Positions 18,561 to 28,019 of a DNA stretch of 64,000 bases are shown one piece after another. Source of the DNA: Salaquimonas pukyongi (GTDB taxonomy: Bacteria > Pseudomonadota > Alphaproteobacteria > Rhizobiales > Rhizobiaceae). A program made the translations under genes and the position numbers. Position 1 is the first letter of the stretch. Each line of letters opens with the position of its first letter. The DNA is taken from contig NZ_CP019044.1 in the NCBI RefSeq assembly GCF_001953055.1, positions 3,265,001 through 3,329,000 on the forward strand, given 5' to 3'. The notes beneath the pieces were generated by a model, which searched no databases, had not been told where the DNA came from, and saw only the letters and a program-made list of their open reading frames with translations.

Positions 18561-19892
18561 ATGAGCGCTGAATCCGCGATCAACCGGTTGCTCGAAATCC
18601 ATCCGAAGGGCTTTGATCTTTCGTTGGGCCGCATAACCGTGCTGCTTGATAAACTGGGCAATCCCCATCTTGCCATTCCGCCCGTATTTCACATCGCCGG
18701 CACCAACGGAAAGGGATCGACGGCAGCTTTCCTGCGCGCCATTCTGGAAGCGGCAGGAAAATCTGTGCATGTGCACACGTCACCCCATCTTGTCAGCTGG
18801 ACGGAGCGCTACAGGCTTGGAGCGCCGGGGGGTGGAAGCCTGGTCAGCGACAGGGAACTTGAAACGGCGGTAAACCGGGTGGCAGAAGCCAATGAGGGAA
18901 AACCGATCACGGTCTTTGAAATCATGTCCGCTGTCGGGTTTTTGCTGTTCAGTGAGCATCCCGCTGACTATGCCATCCTCGAAGTTGGCCTGGGCGGCCG
19001 TTTCGATGCCACCAATGTGATCGGCAAACCCGCAGTTTCCATCATTACACCCATTGATTTCGACCACATGGCCCATCTGGGTAATACGGTTGAAAAAATC
19101 GCATTTGAAAAAGCCGGAATCATCAAGCGCGATGTTCCTGTCATTGTTGCTGAACAGCAGGATGCAGCGCTCGATGTCATCTGCTCGCGGGCAGAGGAGC
19201 TGAATGCGCCTGTAACGGTGGCAAGGCAGGACTTTGATTGGTACGAACAGGCTGGTCGGCTGATCTTCCAGGATGAAGGCGGGCTGTTGGATATTCCCCT
19301 GCCGCGGCTGGCTGGCGCCTACCAGATGGCCAATGCGGCAACCGCAATCGCTTCCTGCCGCAAAGTTCTTCCCCAGCTCGGAAACACGGTGTTTGAAGAG
19401 GCCATGAAGGCCGTTCGGTGGCCGGGCCGGTTCGAGCGTTTGCCGGAAGGGCGCCTTACCAAGGCGCTATCGGAGAAAATTCCGGACAATAGCATGCCGG
19501 AGATCTGGATCGATGGTGGCCACAATCCCCAGGCCGCCGCCATGCTGGTTTCCGAACTCGGAAAACTGCGCGAGCGTGATGCAAGGAAGTGTTGCTTGTT
19601 GGCTGGCATGCTGACCACCAAGGAGCCTGCGGAATATTTTTCAGCGTTTGAAGGACTTGCGGATTTTGTCGTCACAGTGCCGGTGCCCGACAGTGAGGCA
19701 GGGTTTTCCCCGGGGGAGCTGGCTGCCATCGCCGCTGATTGCGGCCTGCCGGCGGAACCGGCAGAAAACATTCAAGAAGGCCTCCAACGGTGCGCCGACA
19801 GGGTGCAGGATGAGCCTTGCCGCATTCTTGTCTGCGGGTCGCTCTATCTGATCGGCGAGGTATTAAGGCAGAACGCAACGCCGCCGCTGTGA
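18561..19892 (+). CDS. folC: Bifunctional folylpolyglutamate synthase / dihydrofolate synthase
   Basis: A 443-residue Mur-ligase-like enzyme that adds glutamate to dihydropteroate and to folates. The ATP loop HIAGTNGKGST (about residues 50-60) is followed by the folate-site segment HTSPHLVSWTERYR. The magnesium-site Glu is in AILEVGLGGRFDATN, and the C-terminal domain has WIDGGHNPQAA. It is 50 bases after accD on the same strand. A palindromic hairpin and mobile-element debris follow it. Confidence 0.95.
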   Translation: MSAESAINRLLEIHPKGFDLSLGRITVLLDKLGNPHLAIPPVFHIAGTNGKGSTAAFLRAILEAAGKSVHVHTSPHLVSWTERYRLGAPGGGSLVSDRELETAVNRVAEANEGKPITVFEIMSAVGFLLFSEHPADYAILEVGLGGRFDATNVIGKPAVSIITPIDFDHMAHLGNTVEKIAFEKAGIIKRDVPVIVAEQQDAALDVICSRAEELNAPVTVARQDFDWYEQAGRLIFQDEGGLLDIPLPRLAGAYQMANAATAIASCRKVLPQLGNTVFEEAMKAVRWPGRFERLPEGRLTKALSEKIPDNSMPEIWIDGGHNPQAAAMLVSELGKLRERDARKCCLLAGMLTTKEPAEYFSAFEGLADFVVTVPVPDSEAGFSPGELAAIAADCGLPAEPAENIQEGLQRCADRVQDEPCRILVCGSLYLIGEVLRQNATPPL

Positions 19893-19900
19893 GGCTGCAA

Positions 19901-19932
19901 AAAAGTGCCGGGGTATCCACTGGATACCCCGG
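19901..19932. terminator. Hairpin between folC and the IS relic
   Basis: A perfect 11-bp stem, ccggggtatcc (19908-19918) with ggataccccgg (19922-19932), and a 3-base loop. The six-base A run just upstream means it would be an intrinsic terminator for leftward transcripts. On the folC strand only two T follow, so termination there would be weaker. Confidence 0.65.
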
Positions 19933-19970
19933 TTACTCGATTGATCCGCAAACAGGTTGTGGCGGCGCCT

Positions 19971-20017
19971 TAGAGCGTGTCCTGTTTAGATGGAATCGTT
20001 TGAACGCCGGTTACCGG
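19971..20017 (-). repeat. Solo end of a dispersed repeat (same family as 27685-27995)
   Basis: This 47-base segment, beginning TAGAGCGTGTCCTG and ending CGCCGGTTACCGG, matches the reverse complement of 27949-27995 at 43 of 47 positions. The similarity stops abruptly at the point where the IS481-type transposase sequence begins. It appears to be the end of the repeat element that cut off the transposase gene. The far end of this copy is missing. Confidence 0.82.
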
Positions 20018-20352
20018 TTCAGGCCGTGGCGCACAAGGATGCGAGCAGCCGTTGCACGCGACAGGCCGGTCTCGGCGGCAATCCGGTCATAAATGCGCTT
20101 GTCGCGGCGTAGCGCCACGACCCGTGTCTCGACGCTGGCCGGCGTGCGGGACGGGCTGGAAAACGGGCGTGAGGAACGGTCGTCAAGACCAGCACGGCCA
20201 TGCAGGCGGTAACGCTGCCGCCATTTGTAGACTGTGCGTATGCTCACCCCCATCGCGCAGGACACCTCGCGAGGATGTTCTCCGCGCTCAAGGCGCTCGA
20301 TCAATATCTCTCGACCTTTCGGCGTCAAACGGGCATTCTTGTGGATGTTCAT
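20011..20352 (-). pseudogene. Truncated IS481-family transposase, N-terminal HTH part
   Basis: From the ATG at 20352 the frame encodes 113 residues beginning MNIHKNARLTPKGREILIER. Two helix-turn-helix units can be seen: GEHPREVSCAMGVSIRTVYKW and the later GLSRATAARILVRHG. The HGRAGLDDRSSRP linker is diagnostic of IS481 transposases. The DDE catalytic domain, about two thirds of a full protein, is absent. The frame ends in the neighbouring repeat sequence. It cannot be an active transposase. Confidence 0.85.
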
Positions 20353-20436
20353 TCGGTCCCTCTCCTGATCACTGATGGTTTGCAACTTCAGCTTTTCAGA
20401 ATGGGTTCGAGTGAACAACCTGGTGAGAACTCACAG
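20018..20436 (-). mobile_element. Relic of an IS481-family insertion sequence
   Basis: What remains is one terminal repeat and the 5' part of the transposase gene. Reading leftward, the end begins TGTGAGTTCTCACC at about 20435, typical of IS481-type ends. It abuts the tetranucleotide CTAG (20437-20440), the target preferred by IS481 itself. The insertion point coincides with the trxA stop codon. The other end has been lost to the repeat fragment at 19971-20017. Confidence 0.75.
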
Positions 20437-20757
20437 CTAGCTCGCCGATTTGATCCAGTCGGCCAGCGCGCTCTTCGGTTTTGCACCGACCTGCATGCCG
20501 GCAGGTTCGCCATTCTTGAACAGCAGCAGCGTGGGAATGGATCGAACGCCGAACTGGGCTGCCAGGTCGGGATTTTCATCGATATTCAGCTTGGTGATCT
20601 TCACATCGCCAGCCATCTCGTCGGAAAGCTCCTCAAGGCTCGGGCCGATCATCTTGCAGGGGCCGCACCATTCGGCCCAGAAATCGACGACGGTTGGAAC
20701 ATCGGACTCCATCACCTCGGTTTGAAAATTGCTGTTGTCCACCTTAACGGTTGCCAT
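20437..20757 (-). CDS. trxA: Thioredoxin
   Basis: A 106-residue thioredoxin with the active-site WCGPCK near residue 31 and the cis-proline loop [13 protein letters not shown]. It reduces protein disulfides in the cytoplasm. Length and fold are standard. The last codons (KSAS, stop) lie directly against the IS481 relic, and the TAG stop is part of the CTAG target, so the original C-terminal codons or stop may have been altered slightly. It lies 92 bases downstream of addA, as in other Rhizobiales. Confidence 0.96.
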   Translation of the reverse strand: MATVKVDNSNFQTEVMESDVPTVVDFWAEWCGPCKMIGPSLEELSDEMAGDVKITKLNIDENPDLAAQFGVRSIPTLLLFKNGEPAGMQVGAKPKSALADWIKSAS

Positions 20758-20849
20758 GAGGTTGTCCTTCCTTTGAATGAAATTGCCTTTTGATGTTGCA
20801 AAAGGGGCATCGTGTCTTTCCTTTGAGGTAGAAACTCACAGCGCCGACG

Positions 20850-23800
20850 TCAAGACGGTGGATGCCGGCCGATGGCGAGTCTCTCAAGGATGTGATCAAG
20901 CAATGGGTCGTCAAGCTCCATGATTGTGGGCCCTGCAGTCCAGATCAGCCGGGAGATGATCTTGCGGCCAGGAAACAGCGGCTTCAGGATTTCCCGGTAG
21001 AGTGCCATTTGCGCCAGGTATTCAAGCGGTGCTGCGTCCGGTGATTCGGGTATTTGAGACCCGCTCTTGTAATCAGCAACGATTACCTGCCCCTCCATCA
21101 CCGATAGCCGGTCGATCTTGCCGTGAACCGTACGTTCGGCACCCGAAAGCACGATCTTGCCCATGATTTCGACTTCTGCACGGCTGTTGGGCCCAAAAAG
21201 GTCCGCCATGGCCGGATTTTGCAGCAAAGCGGGTATGTCGCTGGCGATTTTGTCCTGCATTTCCCTGGGCAGTTGCCCGGTAAGTGTGCGAAACCGGGAT
21301 GCAGCAAAATAGCGCCGAACCGCATCGGTTCGCTTGTCGGGTGCAATTTCCGGCAGGATCTGCAGCAGGTGATGGATCACCGTGCCCCGGACCATGGCGC
21401 CATCGCCGCCACCGGTGACAACTGGCGCGGAAGGCTCGCCGATTTCCAGCACCTGAAGGACACCTGAGGGAGAAAGCGGGCGTGGTGGCGAGGGTTCTTG
21501 TCTGACCGGCGCAATCCAGACGGGCAGCGCCGTCACGTCTGAAAGGTCCTTTTCCGCGTCTTCTTCAGGCTTCACTGCCTTTCCGCTGCTGGCATGATCG
21601 ATTTTCCAGCGCCATGCGGGATGGCCGTGATCGTCGAAGGCCTCAAGCCTGCCGTTGAGTTTGGCGTCCAGCGGCGGGGCTTCCAGGCCACGTTTCACCA
21701 TGGCATGCCAGTTCTCGGCTGATTGATGGCGTTCGCTGGTATACCCGCAAACAATCAACCGGTCGGCTGCCCGCGTCATGCCCACATAGAGCAGCCTGCG
21801 ATACTCTTCTTCCGCTGCGCGTTCGGCTTCGGTGAAGAACCGGTCGCTGAGACCAATGCGGTGTTCGCTTTTGGCAATCCAAAGGGGCGCATCATCTTCC
21901 GTCCAGGCGATCTTTGGCCGGTGGCTGGCACTGTAGGCAGGCCCGCCGGGATCAACCAGAAACACCACTGGTTTTTCAAGCCCCTTGGCGGAATGGGCGG
22001 TGATGACGCGAACCTCATCGCTTTCCAGTTCGATTTCGCGTTTTATTTCAGGCTCTGCCGAGGCAAGGGTTTCGATAAATGCCTGCAGGCCGAGCCCTGA
22101 ATTGGCGTCATGATCGAGCGCGGCTTGCAGAAACCCGTCCAGAATCTCCTCAACCTCGTGCCCGAGCCGGGCCACATAGCGTCTTCGAAGATCGAGATGG
22201 GCACACAGCCGGGCATAGAACCCGTAAACGGACAGCGTACCGGCAATCCCGATTATCCACTCAATCTGACTTGCCGCCGGTGCCCAGCGGGAATCGGGAT
22301 CGGCCGCGGCTCGCTCGGCCAGGGTGTCGTACAGAAGCCTGCCTTTGCGGCCATGGGCGAGTTGAAAGAGTTCATCCTCGCTGAAATCAAAGATCGGACT
22401 TTTGAGAACGCCGGCAAGAGAAAGGTCATCAATCCGGTTGATAGCAAAACGGCCCAGCGCCAGCAGGTCTTCTGTCAAAATGTGCTCGGTGAGTTTCAAC
22501 CGGTCGGCACCGGCGGTCGGCAGGCCTTTCTCCTTCAGCTTGCGGATCATTGCGCGGACAAACCGGTCGCGCTTTCTGACCAGGATCAGAACATCCCCGC
22601 AGCGTATGGGCCGGTCATGGCCCGGCAGGCGTTCGCCACGCATTACCCAACGGTCAATGGTGTCGGCAATCCGCCCGGCAAGGCGCAGCTCCGCGTCACC
22701 CGTCTGTTCGGAAGGATCGTCCAGCCAGCTTTCAGGTTCATTGCGTTTGGGCTTTACCATCATGTCCCACACGATGACGTCGCCGGAATGGGAAAACCGG
22801 TTGGCCACATGGCGGGTTGTTGCCGTTTCTCCCAATCCCCGGGCATTTTCCGGCAGGGAAAAAACCTGGTCCACCGCGCTCAGCACTTCCGGCACGGAGC
22901 GGTAGGAAAGGCTCAGACTGTCTTCAGGCGTTGCTTTTTGGCCTGCTGATTGGACCCGGCGGCGAAACTGCCGTTTCTGCTGGTCGAACTCCCGAATGTC
23001 GGCGCCCTGAAACGAATAGATCGACTGTTTTTCATCGCCGACGACAAAGAGCGTCCTGGTTTGTGAATGGCTGCTTTCGCCGGCGAAGAAATCCTGCGTT
23101 ACCGCCTCGATGATTTTCCACTGCAGCGGACTTGTATCCTGCGCCTCATCCACCAGCACATGTGAAATTCCATAGTCGAGTTTGTAGCGCACCCACGCCC
23201 CGATACCCTCGCGCGACAGTAGATTGCAGGTCTTGGTAATGAGATCGTCGAAGTCGAGCCGGCCCCGGCTGTGTTTCAGATAATCATATTCGGCCAGCAT
23301 GGCCTCAAGAACAGTAAAGAGGGCCTGACTCGCTTTCAGCACGTCAAAGGTTCGCAGGCGGTGATACTGCGCCTTGACGAGCAGGCCTTCCTTCGCCAGC
23401 AGCTCTGCCTGAACCGGTTCGTTGTTCAGGAACGAGGCGTGCACCAAAGATGGCCTTGGCGTGTCCTTGTCCTTCAGAAAAATTTGCCGGCGGACATCAA
23501 AAACCACGCCGGGATCTGTGGTGGAAAGAATGATTTCCAGCTTGTCGGCCAATTCATCATAGCGCGGTGAATTTTTTGCCCTGGCCAGCGCCGCAAGTTC
23601 CTCAAGCTGTAGCTTACTATACACCGTTTCGGACAAGAAACCTTCAAGCAGCGTCGAGCGATCCATATCCCGGTCGAGATTTTCGGTTTCCCAGAGGGGT
23701 GCCATTGCAGACTTGATTGAACCGCCGCCCTGTTCCACCCAGCTTCGGAATTCATGGGCTTGGGAAAGCACTTCGCGAACGGCCTGTTCAATCGCCTCTT

Positions 23801-24431
23801 CGCTGGCATGGGCCCGCATGGTTTGGAACCCATCGGCAAGCGCGCCGCTTTGCGGCCGATGGGCTGCAGGTGGAAGCTGCCCGATGGCGGCAAGTTCGAC
23901 CCGTTGCCTGGCTTCGGCAATGAAGGCAGTCTGTTCGGGGGTATCCAATAGCTGAAAGTGACCGGGAACATTTGCTTCCAGGGCGAACTGATGCAGCAGG
24001 GATTCGCAAAAAGCATGAATGGTTTGAATGCGCAGACCGCCAGGCGTGTCGAGGGAAAGCGCAAACAGCTTGCGTGCCCTGGTCATTTCCTTTCCGGTGG
24101 GAGAGTGCCCCAGCAGGTTGGCAACTTCCCGTGAAAGCTCTGCCTGGTTCATCAGGCTCCACTCACCGAGTATTCCGAAAACCCGGTTGGACATTTCCGC
24201 GGCGGCGGCCTTGGTAAAAGTCAGGCAAAGAAGTTCGGACGGACTGCTGCCCTCCAGCAGCAATCGGATGACACGGCGCGACAGCAGATAGGTTTTGCCC
24301 GAACCGGCATTGGCGGAAACCCAGATACTGTGTGCAGGATCGGTTGCCCGCGAAAGCTTGGCGCTGGCATAGTTTTTCCGCGAGGCTGTTTCATCGGAAA
24401 CGATTTCCTCCCGGGGAGCAGGGCCGGTCAT
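20850..24431 (-). CDS. addA: Double-strand break repair helicase-nuclease AddA
   Basis: The large UvrD/Rep-type helicase-nuclease subunit of AddAB, which resects double-strand DNA ends for RecA. Taking the ATG at 24431 gives 1193 residues. Motifs in order are Walker A SANAGSGKTYLLS near the N-terminus, DEAQDTSPLQW, GDEKQSIYSFQGA, the C-terminal helicase motif VFLVDPGGP/AHSAKGLEKP, RRLLYVGMTRAADRL, and the RecB-type nuclease motif VIVADYKSG. The start overlaps the addB stop as ATGA, so addB and addA are coupled. Confidence 0.95.
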   Translation of the reverse strand: MTGPAPREEIVSDETASRKNYASAKLSRATDPAHSIWVSANAGSGKTYLLSRRVIRLLLEGSSPSELLCLTFTKAAAAEMSNRVFGILGEWSLMNQAELSREVANLLGHSPTGKEMTRARKLFALSLDTPGGLRIQTIHAFCESLLHQFALEANVPGHFQLLDTPEQTAFIAEARQRVELAAIGQLPPAAHRPQSGALADGFQTMRAHASEEAIEQAVREVLSQAHEFRSWVEQGGGSIKSAMAPLWETENLDRDMDRSTLLEGFLSETVYSKLQLEELAALARAKNSPRYDELADKLEIILSTTDPGVVFDVRRQIFLKDKDTPRPSLVHASFLNNEPVQAELLAKEGLLVKAQYHRLRTFDVLKASQALFTVLEAMLAEYDYLKHSRGRLDFDDLITKTCNLLSREGIGAWVRYKLDYGISHVLVDEAQDTSPLQWKIIEAVTQDFFAGESSHSQTRTLFVVGDEKQSIYSFQGADIREFDQQKRQFRRRVQSAGQKATPEDSLSLSYRSVPEVLSAVDQVFSLPENARGLGETATTRHVANRFSHSGDVIVWDMMVKPKRNEPESWLDDPSEQTGDAELRLAGRIADTIDRWVMRGERLPGHDRPIRCGDVLILVRKRDRFVRAMIRKLKEKGLPTAGADRLKLTEHILTEDLLALGRFAINRIDDLSLAGVLKSPIFDFSEDELFQLAHGRKGRLLYDTLAERAAADPDSRWAPAASQIEWIIGIAGTLSVYGFYARLCAHLDLRRRYVARLGHEVEEILDGFLQAALDHDANSGLGLQAFIETLASAEPEIKREIELESDEVRVITAHSAKGLEKPVVFLVDPGGPAYSASHRPKIAWTEDDAPLWIAKSEHRIGLSDRFFTEAERAAEEEYRRLLYVGMTRAADRLIVCGYTSERHQSAENWHAMVKRGLEAPPLDAKLNGRLEAFDDHGHPAWRWKIDHASSGKAVKPEEDAEKDLSDVTALPVWIAPVRQEPSPPRPLSPSGVLQVLEIGEPSAPVVTGGGDGAMVRGTVIHHLLQILPEIAPDKRTDAVRRYFAASRFRTLTGQLPREMQDKIASDIPALLQNPAMADLFGPNSRAEVEIMGKIVLSGAERTVHGKIDRLSVMEGQVIVADYKSGSQIPESPDAAPLEYLAQMALYREILKPLFPGRKIISRLIWTAGPTIMELDDPLLDHILERLAIGRHPPS

Positions 24432-27400
24432 TCGCCGTCCCCGCTTTCTTCGGCGCCGATTGACCATTCCTTGATCCGTGCCAAATGATCGTAGTCGCCG
24501 GGATAGGCCTGATTGGGCACCGGTGCCCGCTGGGAGACATATGGGGTATCAGGTCGGGCAAAGGCAGCGATGTAGTCGGCAAGCTCATCATAGGCTTTCT
24601 CGGCCAGTGCGGCGGCGGACAGGTCCTGCCTGGACGTAATGTCATCGATCTTGAAGGCATTTCCTTCCCGCAGGCGGACATGAAGCAGCGCCGTGATGTT
24701 GCCGGACGGGACGCCATTGAAGGCGCCGCGAGCCGCCAGCGCCCCTTCCAGTGCCAGTTGCGGTGACAGGGTTCGCGCCTCCCGGTTCGAGGGCCGTGGT
24801 CCGGTTTTATAGTCGATCACGGTAACCGACCCGTCGCGGTGGAGGTCGATTCGGTCGGCGCGCCCTCTCAGGCAAAACCCAGTCTTGCCGATTTTGGTGC
24901 CGGTCCTGACCTCCTTCTCGCAGTGACTTTCTGCAAGGGTGTGATGGCGGGTAATCTCCCAATCCACAAACCCTGCCGCAATCTGTCCGAATCGCTGTTT
25001 CCAGCCGGCGGCAATTTCCGGCGGCAGCGCTTCGGCCTCAAGCCGATCTTCGGCAAGCTTCGCCATGCATGACAGTGCAGCGTTCCGCTGAAGTTCCCCC
25101 AGCGGGCCTTCCCACTGCTCGATGAATGCCGCAACGATGTCGTGATATACCGTTCCCCGCTGCGCCGCATCAGAAGGCAGGACAAGTGGCGGGAGAGAAT
25201 GGAGTTCGAGGATATGCTTGGCGTGTATGGCGTATGGATCGCGGATCCAGGTCTCGATCTCCGTAATCGAAAGACTTTTGGGCCGCGTCTCGACCGGTGG
25301 CGCGTAACTGGCGCGTAACGCCGGTTTTGGCGGCCCGTCAGTGGCATCGATCAGCCTTGCATAGGCAAGATACCGTTCGCCTCTCGCTGTCAGTGCCTTT
25401 CCCTGTCCGTCTCCCAGATAGGTTAGCAATCGCTGCAGCCAGCGCGAGGCAATCGCGGGACTGCCGCCAGCACGTTTTGCACGGGCATAGATGATCCTCG
25501 GCGCGCCGGAAAGCTGGCTGAAATCGTGTGCGGCGAGGCCGATCCGCTGCTCGGGCAGGGGAAGCGACAGAGCCGATCGCATGGGCCGGTTCAGGAACGG
25601 ATCATTGTTGGCGCTGGAGGGCCAGGTGCCTTCATTGAGCCCGCCAAGGATCATGAGATCGTGGTGCTGCAAACGGGCTTCCAGGGTTCCGTAGATGTGC
25701 AGTCTGGGATGGCGGCGCCCCGGCTTCCTGACACGAATGGGCGCAATCAGCGCCTCGAACACCGCTGCCGCCTGTGATGGGGGAAGGGTAAACCCCGACC
25801 TCTCCTTTTTCGCCGCCGCTTCGAGCAGGGTCTTCAGTTCCGCGCCTCCGGCCTCGTCAAAGGCAAGGCTCTCTCCCTGCGTGTTTGCTGTACACAGGAT
25901 CGCCGCCTCAAACAGGGCACTGCAGAAATGCTCGACCGGCATCTCCGCTTCATCCTGCAAGAGATCGCGCAAGGGTTTGAGCGCTGTGTCGATGCGGCTG
26001 GCAAGTGCTGACAGATTTTCCCATTGCGCTGCTTCCAGCCGCCGCAACTGGCCCGGCGCATATCGCGATTTTCCGGTCTGCCGGCGTGCCAGAACCACGC
26101 GCTCGTTCCATGTACCGGTCTTGGGCGCGGACCGGAAAAACCGCAACGCGGCAAGTTCCAGCAATTCACCAGCCTTTTGTACTTCGCCGCCAAACAGCAG
26201 CCTGTCCTTGACCAGGGATGCCCTTGCAACCGGATCGGCATTGGGGCCAAGGCTGACGATCAAGACCTTCACAAACCGGGCGAGGCCGGTGCCGGCAAGC
26301 GGCAGGCCCGCGCTGTCGTCGATTTCGATGCCAAAGCGTTCAAGTTCGGACGAAACTCGCCGGGCAAGGTTGCGGTCGGGAGTAACGAGCGCTGCGCTAT
26401 GCTCGGTGTTTTCAACAGCCTCTCTCAGGGCAAGGGCGATCGCCAGCGCTTCCTGGCGCTCATTGGCAGCTTCCAGGACGGCCACACCCTCAAAGGCCTT
26501 CCGCAATTCGTCTTCGTTTTGTTTCGTGCGGCTTTCGACCCAGGATGAGGAATTATCGGCGGGCAGCAAGGCAGCGTGGATGACTCCTTCACGAACAGTC
26601 TGCATGTCACGGTTCACTACAAGGGTTTTCACCTGATCATGCCGTATCCGTAATGTTTTCAGCAGCCGGCACAAGCCATACTGTGCATGGGTGCTGGCAA
26701 CGCTCTCCCTGCCGTGTTCCTCACCTTCCTGCAATTGCCGGACAACGTCATCCGGCAATCCGGTATCAAGACCTGGCAGGACCACCGCACCATTAGGCAA
26801 TCTGGTAATTGCGGCAAGCAGCCGGCTGGTTGACGGAACGGACCCGGTGGTGCCGGCGGCAAGAACCAGCCCGCCGGGCGGGCTTTCCTCAAGCAGGCGA
26901 ATGCGCAGATCGGCAAGATTGGCCCGATGACGGGCTGGATTGACAAGGCCAAGTTCGCCGAGATGTTCCGGCCATGCTTCCATCACGATGTTAAGAAAGG
27001 CCAGCGTTACCTGCCACCATTCTGCGTGTTCTTCAGGCAGCAATTGCCGGATCGCCGACCAGTCAACCTCTTCGGTTTCCACCTGGTCCATAAGCCTTGC
27101 CAGGTCCTCGGCAAGCCACAGCGCGTCCGCCGCAGATGCCGGAAGAATGATCTGCTCCTCGCCATAGCGTTCGAGCAGGGCGGGCTGAAGGGATTTGACC
27201 CAGTGTTGCGTCAGGCGCGCCAGCACCAGCTTTCGCTGCAGCATATCCACCGGTTCGGTGCTATCCAGCAAAATCCCGGCCTCAGCGGCATCCGGTGAAA
27301 GGCTGGCAAGAAACTCCGTTTCATCAGGATCGCCGAGCGTGGCAATTTTCGGCAGGGCAATGCTTGCATGTCCGGCCATCTCGCGGGCAGCGTCAAGCAA

Positions 27401-27610
27401 AGCCACACCGAAACTGCGCGCTGCTCTGCGCGTTGGCAGAAAGATCATGCTGTCGGCCAGGCCCAGGGGATGTTCCAGCGGGTCGAAACTGTCTGACAGT
27501 TCGCCTGACAGGATAGACCTGGCAAGCGTTGGCAGAAAGGGCTGCGAGGGCGGGATAGTGAATACCCTGCCCGGCGGTATCTTTTTACTGTCCCCTCCGG
27601 CGGCACCCAT
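24428..27610 (-). CDS. addB: Double-strand break repair protein AddB
   Basis: The second AddAB subunit, 1060 residues from the ATG at 27610. The N-terminal part is a degenerate helicase fold (IFLPTRRAARSFG), and the C-terminal nuclease domain has VTVIDYKTG and ends DYDHLARIKEWS, typical of alphaproteobacterial AddB. The open frame continues 660 bases upstream through the MITE-like repeat into the nucleotidyltransferase gene, but that stretch has no AddB similarity and is rejected. The repeat lies only about 75 bases before this start and may have changed its promoter. Confidence 0.92.
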   Translation of the reverse strand: MGAAGGDSKKIPPGRVFTIPPSQPFLPTLARSILSGELSDSFDPLEHPLGLADSMIFLPTRRAARSFGVALLDAAREMAGHASIALPKIATLGDPDETEFLASLSPDAAEAGILLDSTEPVDMLQRKLVLARLTQHWVKSLQPALLERYGEEQIILPASAADALWLAEDLARLMDQVETEEVDWSAIRQLLPEEHAEWWQVTLAFLNIVMEAWPEHLGELGLVNPARHRANLADLRIRLLEESPPGGLVLAAGTTGSVPSTSRLLAAITRLPNGAVVLPGLDTGLPDDVVRQLQEGEEHGRESVASTHAQYGLCRLLKTLRIRHDQVKTLVVNRDMQTVREGVIHAALLPADNSSSWVESRTKQNEDELRKAFEGVAVLEAANERQEALAIALALREAVENTEHSAALVTPDRNLARRVSSELERFGIEIDDSAGLPLAGTGLARFVKVLIVSLGPNADPVARASLVKDRLLFGGEVQKAGELLELAALRFFRSAPKTGTWNERVVLARRQTGKSRYAPGQLRRLEAAQWENLSALASRIDTALKPLRDLLQDEAEMPVEHFCSALFEAAILCTANTQGESLAFDEAGGAELKTLLEAAAKKERSGFTLPPSQAAAVFEALIAPIRVRKPGRRHPRLHIYGTLEARLQHHDLMILGGLNEGTWPSSANNDPFLNRPMRSALSLPLPEQRIGLAAHDFSQLSGAPRIIYARAKRAGGSPAIASRWLQRLLTYLGDGQGKALTARGERYLAYARLIDATDGPPKPALRASYAPPVETRPKSLSITEIETWIRDPYAIHAKHILELHSLPPLVLPSDAAQRGTVYHDIVAAFIEQWEGPLGELQRNAALSCMAKLAEDRLEAEALPPEIAAGWKQRFGQIAAGFVDWEITRHHTLAESHCEKEVRTGTKIGKTGFCLRGRADRIDLHRDGSVTVIDYKTGPRPSNREARTLSPQLALEGALAARGAFNGVPSGNITALLHVRLREGNAFKIDDITSRQDLSAAALAEKAYDELADYIAAFARPDTPYVSQRAPVPNQAYPGDYDHLARIKEWSIGAEESGDGE

Positions 27611-27684
27611 GCTGGCTCCTGGCTGCTGATTCTGTACAACCAGCTTGGCATGAGGGATGGCAAACTGAAAGCGCCGGTTGATAC

Positions 27685-27995
27685 TAGAGCGTGTCCTGGT
27701 TAGTTGGAAGCAGTTTGAATGGATGGATTTTTCGCCTCTGGCAAGGAGAAGACCGCAGAGCGATGCGATGGCATCGGACGAGGATTTCGACGAAGCCAGG
27801 GCGCAAAAGACACCACAGCTAATGCAATGCCATGTTGAATAGCTTTTGTTTTCTGCAATCGCCTGAACCTGGTTCCCGGGCCTTCGGGCTGCGTTGCAAA
27901 ACGCTGACAGTGCCTGCACTGCCGCGCTTTTTGCGCCTTGCCGAAGTCCCGGTAACCGGCGTTCAAACGAACCCATCCAACCAGGACACGCTCTA
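27685..27995. mobile_element. MITE-like element with terminal inverted repeats
   Basis: A 311-base non-coding element bounded by TAGAGCGTGTCCTGGTT at the left (27685-27701) and its exact reverse complement at the right (27979-27995). Weaker inverted similarity extends to about 35 bases. TA sits at both outer edges, as in Tc1/mariner/IS630-type duplications; CTAG also flanks both ends. There is no transposase inside, and the centre contains small hairpins. It is placed between the murU-like gene and addB and is related to the segment at 19971-20017. Confidence 0.82.
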
Positions 27996-28019
27996 GGCGA
28001 GGCGCATCCGGAAGGGCGG

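Noticed and set aside
20200-20793. A 197-codon plus-strand open frame over trxA
   Set aside because: It is antisense to trxA and the transposase relic; no protein family can be seen.
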